A stretch of 20,961 nt of DNA from CAYFJO01 sp964343305 (GCA_964343305.1 CAYFJO010000175.1:1-20961); one strand, 5' to 3'. Shown: positions 8,101-15,818, numbered from the stretch's first letter. The notes: generated by a model from the sequence alone, not told the origin. Translations and numbers: made by a program.

Positions 8101-9342
8101 ATGAACAATCCAGCGTCGCCAATCACGTTAAAAGCTCGCTACCTGTTTCCCATCGACGGCGATCCCATTCCCGATGGCGAAGTCACCATTCGGGGCGACA
8201 CGATCGAAGCCGTTGGCCAGAATCTTTCCAATGATGCGCGAGACCTGGGCAACGTCGCTCTTTTACCCGGACTCGTCAACGCCCACACACATTTGGAATT
8301 CAGCGATGTCGAAGTGCCGCTGGGCGAAGCGGGAATGTTGCTTCCGGATTGGATTCGATTGGTCGTGGACAAGCGGCGCAGGCAACTCCGAGAAGCCAGC
8401 GATTATGCCGCCGCCAGGCGAGAAGCCGTCGAGGCGGGTCTGCAAGAAGCTCAACTGAGCGGCACGGTTGCGTTAGGCGAAATCGCAACGCTAGGCTGGC
8501 CCGAAGACGCCTTCGACGACACAACAATCGACGCGACGATCTTTTTCGAAATGATCGGCCGTTCTTCGGAGCAAACCGATCCGCTGCTGCATCAAGCGTA
8601 CGACCATTTTTCGTTAGGGAAAAGTGCCGCCACACCGTTCCGCGCGGGTCTCAGCCCCCATGCCCCGTATTCGATTCACGCTGAGCTGGTCGCACGCTCG
8701 GCCCTGCTGTCCCACCAACATCAAATTCCGCTGACCATGCATTTGGCCGAGTCGATCGAGGAGTTGGAGTTGTTGGATTCGTCCAGCGGGCCGCTGCGAG
8801 AGATGCTGGAAGACTTCGAAGCCTGGGATCCGGCCGCCGTGCCGCGCGGAATCCGTCCGTTGGATTACTTGCAAATGCTGGAGTTAGCTCACCGGGTGCT
8901 CGTTGTACACGGCAACTTTCTCGCGGAGGACGAGATCCAATACCTTGGCAGTCAGCGTGATCATATGTCGGTCGTCTATTGCCCCCGTACACATGCCTAC
9001 TTTCAACACGGAGAATACCCGCTACGAAAGCTGCTCGATGCGGGGGTCGCCATCGCGCTGGGCACGGACTCGCGCGCCTCCAATCCCGACCTCAATCTGT
9101 TCGCCGAGATGCGGGCGGTCGCGCAATCGTTTTCCTACGTACCGCTGCGAATGATCCTCGAAATGGGCACGATTGCGGGCGCCCGGGCGCTCGGCTTAGA
9201 CAACGAGTATGGCAGTCTGACGCCGGGCAAGCGCGCACGATTGACATGTGTGCCACTGCCGGATTCGTCGATCGATGATCCCCACGAGTTGCTGTTGGAT
9301 GCCGATCCGGCATGCGTCAAGCCACTCGTGATTGAACCATGA
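8101..9342 (+). CDS. Amidohydrolase, deaminase-like (aminofutalosine/SAH deaminase group)
   Basis: A 413-residue metal-dependent hydrolase of the TIM-barrel amidohydrolase superfamily, starting 17 bases after the permease and probably in the same transcript. Metal ligand candidates are His62 and His64 (NAHTHLEFS), His214 (MHLAES), His270 (VVHGNF) and Asp323 (GTDSRASN). Glu217 is the likely acid/base. SPHAPYS (185-191) is the substrate-side motif seen in cytosine/adenosine-type deaminases, and CPRTHAYF (294-301) recalls the CPRS/CPxS motifs of SAH, MTA and aminofutalosine deaminases. Planctomycetes often make menaquinone by the futalosine route, so aminofutalosine deaminase is a sensible candidate, but other purine-related substrates or chlorohydrolase activity fit equally. 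The link to an exporter operon may be simple co-transcription. It overlaps the convergent small gene by 26 bases. Confidence 0.88.
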   Translation: MNNPASPITLKARYLFPIDGDPIPDGEVTIRGDTIEAVGQNLSNDARDLGNVALLPGLVNAHTHLEFSDVEVPLGEAGMLLPDWIRLVVDKRRRQLREASDYAAARREAVEAGLQEAQLSGTVALGEIATLGWPEDAFDDTTIDATIFFEMIGRSSEQTDPLLHQAYDHFSLGKSAATPFRAGLSPHAPYSIHAELVARSALLSHQHQIPLTMHLAESIEELELLDSSSGPLREMLEDFEAWDPAAVPRGIRPLDYLQMLELAHRVLVVHGNFLAEDEIQYLGSQRDHMSVVYCPRTHAYFQHGEYPLRKLLDAGVAIALGTDSRASNPDLNLFAEMRAVAQSFSYVPLRMILEMGTIAGARALGLDNEYGSLTPGKRARLTCVPLPDSSIDDPHELLLDADPACVKPLVIEP

Positions 9343-9580
9343 CATCGCTGGCGACCAGATCAAAGACTTTCCAAACGCCGCCATCCGCACTGTAAACTTT
9401 CACCTGGTTGTCTTCAAAAAACCAGACGGCTTGAAAGTCGCCGCAAATAAATCGACGGCCACAAAAATACCCACCCTGGATGAGCATGGATTCGTGTGGT
9501 TCGATTGGATCGCCCACGCCCATTTCTCGAAAAGCCTCATAGACCAACTGCCGCACGCGAAGGGTCGTTTGATGGTGCAT
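9317..9580 (-). CDS. Small conserved hypothetical protein (CGRRF/AVWF type)
   Basis: An 87-residue protein, chosen over the longer plus-strand frame across the same bases because its sequence looks protein-like: GGYFCGRRFICGDFQAVWFF (36-55) followed by EDNQVKVYSADGGVW (56-70). I recall short planctomycete proteins with this CGRRF...AVWF...DQVK pattern, which supports the call, but no function is known to me. It has no signal peptide or membrane segment, and its shape suggests a small beta-rich cytoplasmic protein. An in-frame stop lies 15 bases before the ATG at 9580, so the start is well limited. Its 3' end overlaps the amidohydrolase gene by 26 bases, tail to tail. The Shine-Dalgarno is weak. 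Confidence 0.7.
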   Translation of the reverse strand: MHHQTTLRVRQLVYEAFREMGVGDPIEPHESMLIQGGYFCGRRFICGDFQAVWFFEDNQVKVYSADGGVWKVFDLVASDVMVQSRVA

Positions 9581-9894
9581 CAGGTCCGTTTGCCGCTAAT
9601 TAGAGTTTTGAAACGTGTAAGTGACGCAGGCCGTCTCGGTAATGTATTCCATCGGCCCGATTTGTCTGGCACATTTGCCGCGTCAGGGCGAACCGGCCAT
9701 CTCTACGCGTCGCCTAGAATTGATACAACCGGTACATTCGTTAAACGTGTGACCGGTGCACTCCGTGGGGTCGTTACTTGACGGAAGACTCGCGGAACAC
9801 GACGTGAGAATTCTGAGCGCCGAGTACCGGGTGCGGAGTACCGCTGCTGGGCGGCTGAGTCGTCCGCAACGACGAGATTGAGCGTTTGATGAAG
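9581..9894. other. Intergenic stretch between the small gene and htpG
   Basis: This gap of 314 bases shows no convincing gene. It contains a pair of direct repeats, ACCGGTACA at 9728-9736 and ACCGGTGCA at 9752-9760, spaced 24 bases start to start. It also holds two GAGTACCG copies at 9822-9829 and 9836-9843 (14-base period), and a small hairpin just after htpG. The minus-strand small gene must take its promoter from here, but I see no clear -35/-10 pair. Confidence 0.5.
9859..9873 (-). terminator. Weak hairpin after htpG
   Basis: On the minus strand GTCGT-TGCGG-ACGAC forms a five-base-pair stem about 22 bases after the htpG stop. No T-run follows, so it is a poor intrinsic terminator. It is listed only as the best candidate for the htpG 3' end. 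Confidence 0.2.
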
Positions 9895-11814
9895 TTACTC
9901 GCTGCTCCCTCGCATTGCTGCCGCGTCGCTTAGCACTTGGTTCATCCGGCCGACCAGTTTGTGCGGATCGGTTAGGTATCCATCTAACAGCATGCAACCT
10001 TCGAACAGATGCTCGCAAGCAGTTTCGACGAAGGGCTCTTTAGCGTTGGCCGACGTCAACTCCGCAAGCTGCTGGATCAGAGAATGCTTGGCATTGAGTT
10101 CCAAGACTCGCTTTGGCAATTCCTCGGTCTTGTTCATCATCCGCATCATTTTCTCCATGTGGCCCGAAAGCTGGTTGTCGTCGCCGACCAAACAAGCGGG
10201 CGAATCGACCAATCGCTCGCTTGAGCGGACATCGACGATGCGGTCACCAAGTATCTCCTTAAACCGATCAATGACAGGCTGAATGTCGGACTTCTCACCT
10301 TTGGCGTCTTTTTCTGAATCGGCCGAGTCTTCGTCTTTTTGCTTTTCACCCAGATTCAGATCGTCTGGTTTGACGTGATCTGCTGAAACGAGATCTTTGT
10401 CCTTGTATTTGCCCAGGGAACTCAACACAAACTCATCGGCCATGTCGTACAGATACAATACCTCAACGCCGTTCTTGCGGAACAACTCCAAGCGCGGGTC
10501 GCGGTCGAGTGCGTCGCGGCTGGGACCTGTCAGGTAGTAAATCGCGGCTTGGCCTGCGGGCATGTTGTCGACATATTGCGCCAGGCTGACGATGTCGTCG
10601 TCGGAGTCTTGTCGCGAACTGGCAAAGCGGAACAACTCCTGGAGTTTCTCGCGATTGGCAAAGTCGCCATAGCCTTCCTTCAGGACCCGATGATAGGTCT
10701 GCCAGAACGTTTTGTACTCGTCCGGATCCTCTTCTGCCAATTTCAAGAATCGGTCTAGCAATTGGCGAGTTAAGATGTCGCGCATCTTGGTGATGACGCG
10801 GTTCTGCTGCAGCGTTTCTCGCGAGACGTTCAGGGGGACGTCCTCAGACTCCACGACACCTTTGACAAACCGAAGATACTTCGGCAGGCAAGCCTTGTTC
10901 TCGCCATCGATCAACACTCGCTGGACATAAAGCTGCAAACTAACTTCGCCCTCGCCAAAGCCCATGATTTCGGGACTGCTTTTGGGGACAAACAACAGAG
11001 CGGAGAACTGGAGTGCGCCGTCAAGTGAATGATGAAGCCGCAACAGAGGCTCCTGATAGTCGTGGCTAATCAGCTTGTAAAACTCGTCGTATTGCTCCTG
11101 CTTGATTTGGTGCGGTGGTTCTCGCCAGAGTGCCGAAGTCTGATTGACTCGTTCGCCGTTCACCAGAATCGGAAACGACACAAAATTCGAATAACGCGTG
11201 ATGACCTGTTTGATCTGTTCTTCATCGGCGAAATCGGCGTCATCCTTCTTCAGGTGAATCTCGATTTTGGTACCGCGATCAACATCGTCCGCCAGGGAGT
11301 CGACGGTGTAGCAGCCCGCACCATCGCTTGTCCAGACGACCGCTTGCACATCCTTGTTGGCAGACCGCGTGGTCAAGACGACTTTCTCCGCCGCCATGAA
11401 CACGGAATAAAAACCGACACCAAACTTGCCGATCAAATTCACGTCGGATTCTTTGCCGCTGGAATCTTTTTTTAGTTGCTCCAAGAAGGCCGCAGCACCG
11501 CTGTGCGCGATCGTGCCGATGTTGGCGTCGACCTCTTCCTCGGTCATGCCAATCCCCGTGTCGGAAATCACAAGCAGGCGATCGTCCTTCTTCGTTTCGA
11601 TTCGAATCTCCAGCGGTTGGTCCGAGCCATAGATCTCCGTTCCAGCGACTTGTTGGAATCGAACCTTCTCCAACGCGTCGGATGCATTGGAAATCAGTTC
11701 GCGAACAAAGACATCTTTCGACGTATAAATCGAGTGGATCAGAATATCCAAGAGCTGTTTAATCTCAGCTTTGAATTCGTGCGTCCGAGTTTCTTTCGTT
11801 TCCGCTTCAACCAT
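9895..11814 (-). CDS. htpG: Chaperone HtpG (bacterial Hsp90)
   Basis: A 639-residue ATP-dependent cytoplasmic chaperone, close to the usual 610-640. The N-terminal GHKL ATPase motifs are intact: ELISNASDAL at 39-48, ISDTGIGM at 83-90, IGTIAHSG at 99-106 and GKFGVGFYSVF at 129-139. The middle domain carries the LRFVKGVVESEDVPLNVSRE block that contains the conserved catalytic Arg region. A Lys/Asp/Glu-rich linker at about 489-510 separates the middle and C-terminal dimerisation domains and is more charged than in E. coli HtpG. The start ATG has a good Shine-Dalgarno (GGGGAG, 8 bases away). The gene stands alone, and its leader contains a nested hairpin whose CACTCC/GGAGTG arms recall, but do not match, a CIRCE operator. 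Confidence 0.98.
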   Translation of the reverse strand: MVEAETKETRTHEFKAEIKQLLDILIHSIYTSKDVFVRELISNASDALEKVRFQQVAGTEIYGSDQPLEIRIETKKDDRLLVISDTGIGMTEEEVDANIGTIAHSGAAAFLEQLKKDSSGKESDVNLIGKFGVGFYSVFMAAEKVVLTTRSANKDVQAVVWTSDGAGCYTVDSLADDVDRGTKIEIHLKKDDADFADEEQIKQVITRYSNFVSFPILVNGERVNQTSALWREPPHQIKQEQYDEFYKLISHDYQEPLLRLHHSLDGALQFSALLFVPKSSPEIMGFGEGEVSLQLYVQRVLIDGENKACLPKYLRFVKGVVESEDVPLNVSRETLQQNRVITKMRDILTRQLLDRFLKLAEEDPDEYKTFWQTYHRVLKEGYGDFANREKLQELFRFASSRQDSDDDIVSLAQYVDNMPAGQAAIYYLTGPSRDALDRDPRLELFRKNGVEVLYLYDMADEFVLSSLGKYKDKDLVSADHVKPDDLNLGEKQKDEDSADSEKDAKGEKSDIQPVIDRFKEILGDRIVDVRSSERLVDSPACLVGDDNQLSGHMEKMMRMMNKTEELPKRVLELNAKHSLIQQLAELTSANAKEPFVETACEHLFEGCMLLDGYLTDPHKLVGRMNQVLSDAAAMRGSSE

Positions 11815-11822
11815 CTCGCTGA

Positions 11823-11829
11823 CTCCCCT
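11823..11829 (-). promoter_or_regulatory. Strong Shine-Dalgarno of htpG
   Basis: AGGGGAG on the minus strand lies 8 bases before the ATG at 11814. It is one of the strongest ribosome binding sites in the window and confirms the htpG start. Confidence 0.7.
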
Positions 11830-11863
11830 AACTGAATCAATTGTCTTCGAATACTGACGATGA

Positions 11864-11896
11864 CACTCCCGGTACGCCGGCTGGCGCGACGGAGTG
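11864..11896 (-). promoter_or_regulatory. Nested hairpin in the htpG upstream region
   Basis: Outer arms CACTCC (11864-11869) and GGAGTG (11891-11896) enclose 21 bases holding an inner CGCC-AGCC-GGCG stem on the minus strand. It lies about 50 bases before the htpG start and would be in the leader if transcription starts further upstream. It could be an operator or an RNA structure. The arms share CACTC/GAGTG with CIRCE, but the spacing is far from the standard nine bases, so HrcA control is not supported. Confidence 0.35.
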
Positions 11897-11959
11897 CAAT
11901 TGAACCGAGCCTAGATTCTCCTGAAATGGACTCAGATTGAAAAGGCTACTGATGGCAAC

Positions 11960-11976
11960 TTGCTTGTGACAAGCAA
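11960..11976. promoter_or_regulatory. Perfect 17-base palindrome between htpG and the HEAT-repeat gene
   Basis: TTGCTTG-TGA-CAAGCAA is an exact inverted repeat with seven-base arms, centred 32 bases before the HEAT-repeat ATG and about 150 bases before htpG. Its place between divergent genes suits an operator for a dimeric regulator. No cognate regulator is encoded in the window. A tight RNA hairpin at the start of the HEAT-gene transcript is the alternative. Confidence 0.4.
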
Positions 11977-12000
11977 CAGTTTCCAATAGCATTGATGTAG

Positions 12001-13053
12001 ATGAGCAGCACAATCAACAACAGCGTGTTTTTGATAGTCGCGAACGTGGCAATCGGATACGCGGCACCATCAGGCGGCCAGCCAACCGTGCCGGAGTTGA
12101 TCTCATCTTTTTCGGACGCCGACCGTGAGGCTGCGGCGTTGATCGCTGACAAGATCTCGCAGCGGGGTAGCTCTGCGACAGGGCACCTTGTCAGCGCGTT
12201 GGAGAGTCGAGACCCGATAATTCGACGGGGTGTGTTTCTCACTTTGCAGCAACTCGGTGCAAAAGCCAAAAAGGCAGTACCCGCGTTAACGCGACTCACC
12301 ACATCGACCGACTCGCTGAACCGACGCGGGGCGATCTACGCGTTGGGCGCCATGGGCAATGCCGCGAAGCCCGCGATTGCGAATTTGATCGAGGCCCTGG
12401 CTCACGAGGACTTTCACACTCAATACGCGGCTTGCCGTGCACTGGGCAACCTCGGAGAAATCGCCGAGCCAGCGATTCCGATACTCATCCAGTTGACACA
12501 GACAGGCTTAACTTCCGTTCGACGTCACGCGGCCGCCGCGCTGGGAGGTGTAGGCCCTGCGATTGGTGACGATGGCCTGCAAGCTCTGGTCGATGCGCTG
12601 GCCGATCGAAGTCAGGCGGTCCGTGAACAAGCAGTCATTGCGATGGGACGGTTGCCTGAGATTGCCAAGGCGACCGTTCCAAAGATTGAGCAATTACTGA
12701 GGACCGGAAAACTCAAGGCCCGGCCGCTGGCCATCCGTTCGATTTGGCAATTGACCGGCGACACGGACCGTGCAGTTGCGATGCTGGTCGACGAGTTGCA
12801 CGATGTGCAAACGCAACTCATGGCCTGCATGATTCTGGAGGAGATGGGTTATGACGCCAAAGGGGCAACCGAGGCGTTGCTAGAGATGACGGAGTCCGAG
12901 GACCCGGACTGTCGCATCAAATCCATGCAGGCATTGGTTCGCATCGCGCCGAATCGAGCGTCAGTCCGCGAGGCGCTGCGACGCTTACGCAAAGATGCCG
13001 ATGAATACGTACGCGAAGTGTCGGCAAAGATAACGCTGCCTGTTTCGCAATAA
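12001..13053 (+). CDS. HEAT-repeat protein, possibly exported
   Basis: A 350-residue protein made almost wholly of HEAT/PBS-lyase-type helical repeats from about residue 60 to 340, for example RRGAIYALGAMGNAAKPAI (108-126), QYAACRALGNLGEIAEPAI (141-159), VRRHAAAALGGVG (173-185) and VREQAVIAMGRLPEIA (207-222). Such repeats form curved scaffolds for binding other proteins. The N-terminus has a hydrophobic run (SVFLIVANVAIGYAAPS, 8-24) like a signal peptide with possible cleavage after YA, but no basic residue precedes it, so export is uncertain. The start follows an in-frame ATG-TAG (11995-12000) directly, which fixes the upstream limit. No strong Shine-Dalgarno is present. It is divergent from htpG and 94 bases upstream of the lysine pair. 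No catalytic residues are evident. Confidence 0.88.
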   Translation: MSSTINNSVFLIVANVAIGYAAPSGGQPTVPELISSFSDADREAAALIADKISQRGSSATGHLVSALESRDPIIRRGVFLTLQQLGAKAKKAVPALTRLTTSTDSLNRRGAIYALGAMGNAAKPAIANLIEALAHEDFHTQYAACRALGNLGEIAEPAIPILIQLTQTGLTSVRRHAAAALGGVGPAIGDDGLQALVDALADRSQAVREQAVIAMGRLPEIAKATVPKIEQLLRTGKLKARPLAIRSIWQLTGDTDRAVAMLVDELHDVQTQLMACMILEEMGYDAKGATEALLEMTESEDPDCRIKSMQALVRIAPNRASVREALRRLRKDADEYVREVSAKITLPVSQ

Positions 13054-13098
13054 CAGGCTCTGATCGAATTTGCCCTCAAGCCGAAATTCGTGAAAATA

Positions 13099-13125
13099 GT
13101 GACAGGCGAGTTTTTCTTCATTAAT
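13099..13125 (+). promoter_or_regulatory. Weak promoter candidate for the lysine-degradation pair
   Basis: GTGACA (13099-13104, 5 of 6 to TTGACA) is followed after only 15 bases by ATTAAT (13120-13125, 4 of 6 to TATAAT). The short spacing and a start only a few bases before the Shine-Dalgarno make this doubtful. Read-through from the HEAT-repeat gene is also possible. Confidence 0.2.
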
Positions 13126-13134
13126 GATTTGATT

Positions 13135-13140
13135 GAGGAA
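13135..13140 (+). promoter_or_regulatory. Shine-Dalgarno that sets the saccharopine dehydrogenase start
   Basis: GAGGAA lies 7 bases before the ATG at 13148. An in-frame TTG at 13133 overlaps this site and has no Shine-Dalgarno of its own. The ATG also places the Rossmann glycine motif at the usual distance from the N-terminus. Confidence 0.65.
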
Positions 13141-13147
13141 TCCGTTC

Positions 13148-14287
13148 ATGCACAACGTCTTGCTTTTGGGTGCCGGAAAAATTGGGCGGATGATCGCCAA
13201 GTTCTTGGTCGATGCGGGCGACTATGACGTGGTCGTTGCCGATTTCGAGCGGGCCGCGCTAGATCGCATTCAAAAGCAAACCAAAGTCAAAACACGGCAG
13301 ATCGATGCGACAGACGCCAAGCAACTGAAGAAAGCATTGAAGGGGCGCCACAGTGTCGTCTCCGCGCTCAGTTTTTGTTTCAATCCGCTGATTGCCCAGA
13401 CGGCGGCCGATTGCGGTGCGAATTATTTTGACTTGACCGAAGACGTGGAAACGACCCGCAAGGTGCGCAAGGTCGCCGAGCAGGCGACGGATTCGATTGT
13501 CATGCCGCAGTGTGGACTCGCACCAGGATTCATTTCGATCGTCGCCAGTTATCTGACGGAGATGTTCGATTCCCTCGACACCGTGCGAATGCGGGTCGGG
13601 GCGTTGCCTCAGTTTCCCTCAAACGTGTTGAAGTACAATTTGACATGGTCTACCGACGGCTTGATCAACGAATATTGCAATCCCTGCGAGGCGATTCACA
13701 ACAGACATCGGCTCGAAGTGCTGCCGCTGGAAGGACTGGAACATTTTTCGCTCGACGGAGTGCATTACGAAGCGTTCAACACGTCGGGCGGGCTGGGCAC
13801 GCTTTGCGAGACACTGGATGAACAGGTGCGCGAACTGAATTACAAAACAATCCGCTATCAGGGACATCGCGACTTGATGGCGTTCTTGGTCAACGACCTG
13901 AAGTTGAACGAGCGGCGGGAGATGCTCAAGGACATCCTCGAGTCGACGATTCCGGTGACGTTTCAGGATGTGGTCGTCATCTTTTGTGCTGTCACCGGTA
14001 TGCGAAACGGCCAGCTTGTCCAGATCAACGACGCACGCAAGATCTACTCTGAATTGATCAACGGCGAGTCGTGGAGCGCGATTCAGATCACCACGGCGGC
14101 GGATATTTGTGCGGCGTTGGATTTGTGCGTGGCCGGCGAGTTGCCCGAGAGTGGATTCGTCCGGCAAGAGGAAATCGATTACGACAAGTTCCTGAGCAAC
14201 CGATTTGGAAAATACTACGACACGGAGAGTGCCACGCGTTTTAGCAAAACGACGAGTGCCGATTTTGGAGCCGAAGACGATGGATAA
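13148..14287 (+). CDS. Saccharopine dehydrogenase family protein (glutamate-forming type)
   Basis: A 379-residue cytoplasmic oxidoreductase. The N-terminal Rossmann fold has LLLGAGKIGRMIA (5-17) for NAD(P). The hallmark CGLAPGF is at 122-128. The substrate domain carries LTWSTDGLINEYCNPCEAI (165-183), TSGGLGTLCETL (212-223) and TIRYQGH (234-240), blocks typical of LYS9-like saccharopine dehydrogenases. The expected reaction is saccharopine to glutamate plus alpha-aminoadipic semialdehyde. The next gene, overlapping by 8 bases, encodes the dehydrogenase for that product, which strongly supports lysine catabolism over the biosynthetic or carboxynorspermidine roles of related enzymes. The fused lysine-ketoglutarate reductase domain of the animal and plant enzyme is absent here, so that step needs a separate gene. 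Confidence 0.9.
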   Translation: MHNVLLLGAGKIGRMIAKFLVDAGDYDVVVADFERAALDRIQKQTKVKTRQIDATDAKQLKKALKGRHSVVSALSFCFNPLIAQTAADCGANYFDLTEDVETTRKVRKVAEQATDSIVMPQCGLAPGFISIVASYLTEMFDSLDTVRMRVGALPQFPSNVLKYNLTWSTDGLINEYCNPCEAIHNRHRLEVLPLEGLEHFSLDGVHYEAFNTSGGLGTLCETLDEQVRELNYKTIRYQGHRDLMAFLVNDLKLNERREMLKDILESTIPVTFQDVVVIFCAVTGMRNGQLVQINDARKIYSELINGESWSAIQITTAADICAALDLCVAGELPESGFVRQEEIDYDKFLSNRFGKYYDTESATRFSKTTSADFGAEDDG

Positions 14288-15815
14288 CGTTCAACAAGTT
14301 CTTGCGCGATTGGGCGTACACGACACGCCGGCTGCAATCTCTCGTGGATCGGAATGGTCGGCAGGCGTGGGCGACACGCACACCAAACATTCGCCGATTG
14401 ACGGATCGCAACTCGTTCAGATGTCTTTCGCGGCTGCGTCGCAAGTCGACTCGGTCGTCGAAACCGCGATAACGGCTTTTCAACCGTGGCGGACAGTCCC
14501 TGCGCCACGTCGCGGCGAGTTTGTTCGCCAAATTGGCAACAAGCTTCGGCAGCACAAAGAAGATCTGGCAAAGCTGGTGACGTGGGAAGCCGGCAAGATT
14601 ACACAGGAATCGCTCGGCGAGGTTCAAGAAATGATCGACGTCTGCGATTACGCGGTTGGGCTGAGCCGACAGCTTTACGGTTTGACGATTGCCAGCGAAC
14701 GGCCCGGCCATCGATTGATGGAACAGTGGCATCCGCTCGGCCCGGTCGGCGTCATTACAGCGTTTAATTTTCCGGTTGCGGTCTGGGCTTGGAACGCGAT
14801 GATCGCGCTGGTTTGCGGCGATACGGTCATCTGGAAGCCGTCGGAAAAAACTCCGCTGTGCGCGCTCGGCTGTCAAGCGATCGTCGATCAAGTGCTACGA
14901 GAAATGCCGGATGTGCCGCGTGGCGTTTCCAACGTGGTGATCGGCGGGCGCGATGTAGGCGAGGCCATCGCACGGCACAAGGACTTACCGCTCGTTTCAG
15001 CAACTGGCTCAGTGCCGATGGGGCGCGCGGTCGCCGAAACGGTTGGCGCTCGGCTGGGGCGATCGTTGCTCGAACTCGGCGGCAACAACGGCATGGTGGT
15101 CGCGCCTTCGGCCGATTTGGAGTTGGCGGTTCGCGCGATTGTCTTTGCGGCGGTTGGCACATGTGGCCAGCGTTGCACAACGCTTCGCAGACTTATCGCT
15201 CACGACAGCATTGCCGACGGCTTAATTGAACGATTGAAGATGGTTTATGAGAGCCTCCCGGTCGGTCATCCCGAAGACGAATCGACCTTGGTGGGCCCGC
15301 TGATCGATGAAGCAGCGTTGGAAGCGATGAGACATGCATTGGCGGAGGCTAAGTCGGCAGGTGGCGAAGTCTTCGGCGGCCAGCCAGAGACCACGAACGT
15401 TCCTTCTGGTGGCTTTTATGTTCAACCAGCAATTGTCAAAATCGGCGCGGATGCACCGATCATCCAGCAAGAAACCTTCGCGCCGATTCTGTACGTGATG
15501 CGATACAAGACGCTGGACGAAGCGATCGCGATCCACAACAACGTCCCGCAAGGGTTGGCGTCGGCGATTTTTACGAATGACGTGCGCGAAGCGGAGCAGT
15601 TTTGTTCGGCGGCGGGTTCCGACTGCGGCATTGTCAACGTCAACATCGGCACCAGCGGTGCGGAGATTGGCGGAGCATTCGGCGGTGAAAAAGAGACCGG
15701 CGGCGGTCGAGAATCCGGCACGGATTCCTGGAAAGCCTACATGCGGCGGACGACGAATACGATCAACTATTCGACCGAACTGCCGCTGGCTCAGGGCATT
15801 CGGTTTGATGTTTGA
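14280..15815 (+). CDS. ALDH7-type alpha-aminoadipic semialdehyde dehydrogenase
   Basis: A 511-residue NAD(P)-dependent aldehyde dehydrogenase, the same size as ALDH7A1/AmaB. The ATG at 14280 is chosen because it overlaps the upstream stop by 8 bases and has TGGAG about 10 bases before it. Conserved residues are Asn163 (AFNFP), Lys186 (WKPSEK), the general base Glu265 (LELGGNN), the catalytic Cys299 (GTCGQRCTT) and Glu398 (QETFAP). LELGGNNGMVV and GQRCTTLRRL are characteristic of the ALDH7/antiquitin group. It should oxidise alpha-aminoadipic semialdehyde (or its cyclic piperideine-6-carboxylate form) to alpha-aminoadipate, the step after the neighbouring saccharopine dehydrogenase. Its stop is only three bases from the stop of the convergent giant gene. 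Confidence 0.95.
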   Translation: MDNVQQVLARLGVHDTPAAISRGSEWSAGVGDTHTKHSPIDGSQLVQMSFAAASQVDSVVETAITAFQPWRTVPAPRRGEFVRQIGNKLRQHKEDLAKLVTWEAGKITQESLGEVQEMIDVCDYAVGLSRQLYGLTIASERPGHRLMEQWHPLGPVGVITAFNFPVAVWAWNAMIALVCGDTVIWKPSEKTPLCALGCQAIVDQVLREMPDVPRGVSNVVIGGRDVGEAIARHKDLPLVSATGSVPMGRAVAETVGARLGRSLLELGGNNGMVVAPSADLELAVRAIVFAAVGTCGQRCTTLRRLIAHDSIADGLIERLKMVYESLPVGHPEDESTLVGPLIDEAALEAMRHALAEAKSAGGEVFGGQPETTNVPSGGFYVQPAIVKIGADAPIIQQETFAPILYVMRYKTLDEAIAIHNNVPQGLASAIFTNDVREAEQFCSAAGSDCGIVNVNIGTSGAEIGGAFGGEKETGGGRESGTDSWKAYMRRTTNTINYSTELPLAQGIRFDV

Positions 15816-15818
15816 ATG

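Noticed and set aside
9332..9781. Plus-strand frame of 149 codons covering the small gene and the gap
   Set aside because: Although longer than the 87-residue minus-strand frame, it looks random, whereas the minus frame has a conserved-looking CGRRF/AVWF block.
11864..11896. CIRCE (HrcA) operator upstream of htpG
   Set aside because: The half-sites share only CACTC/GAGTG and are separated by more than twenty bases instead of nine.
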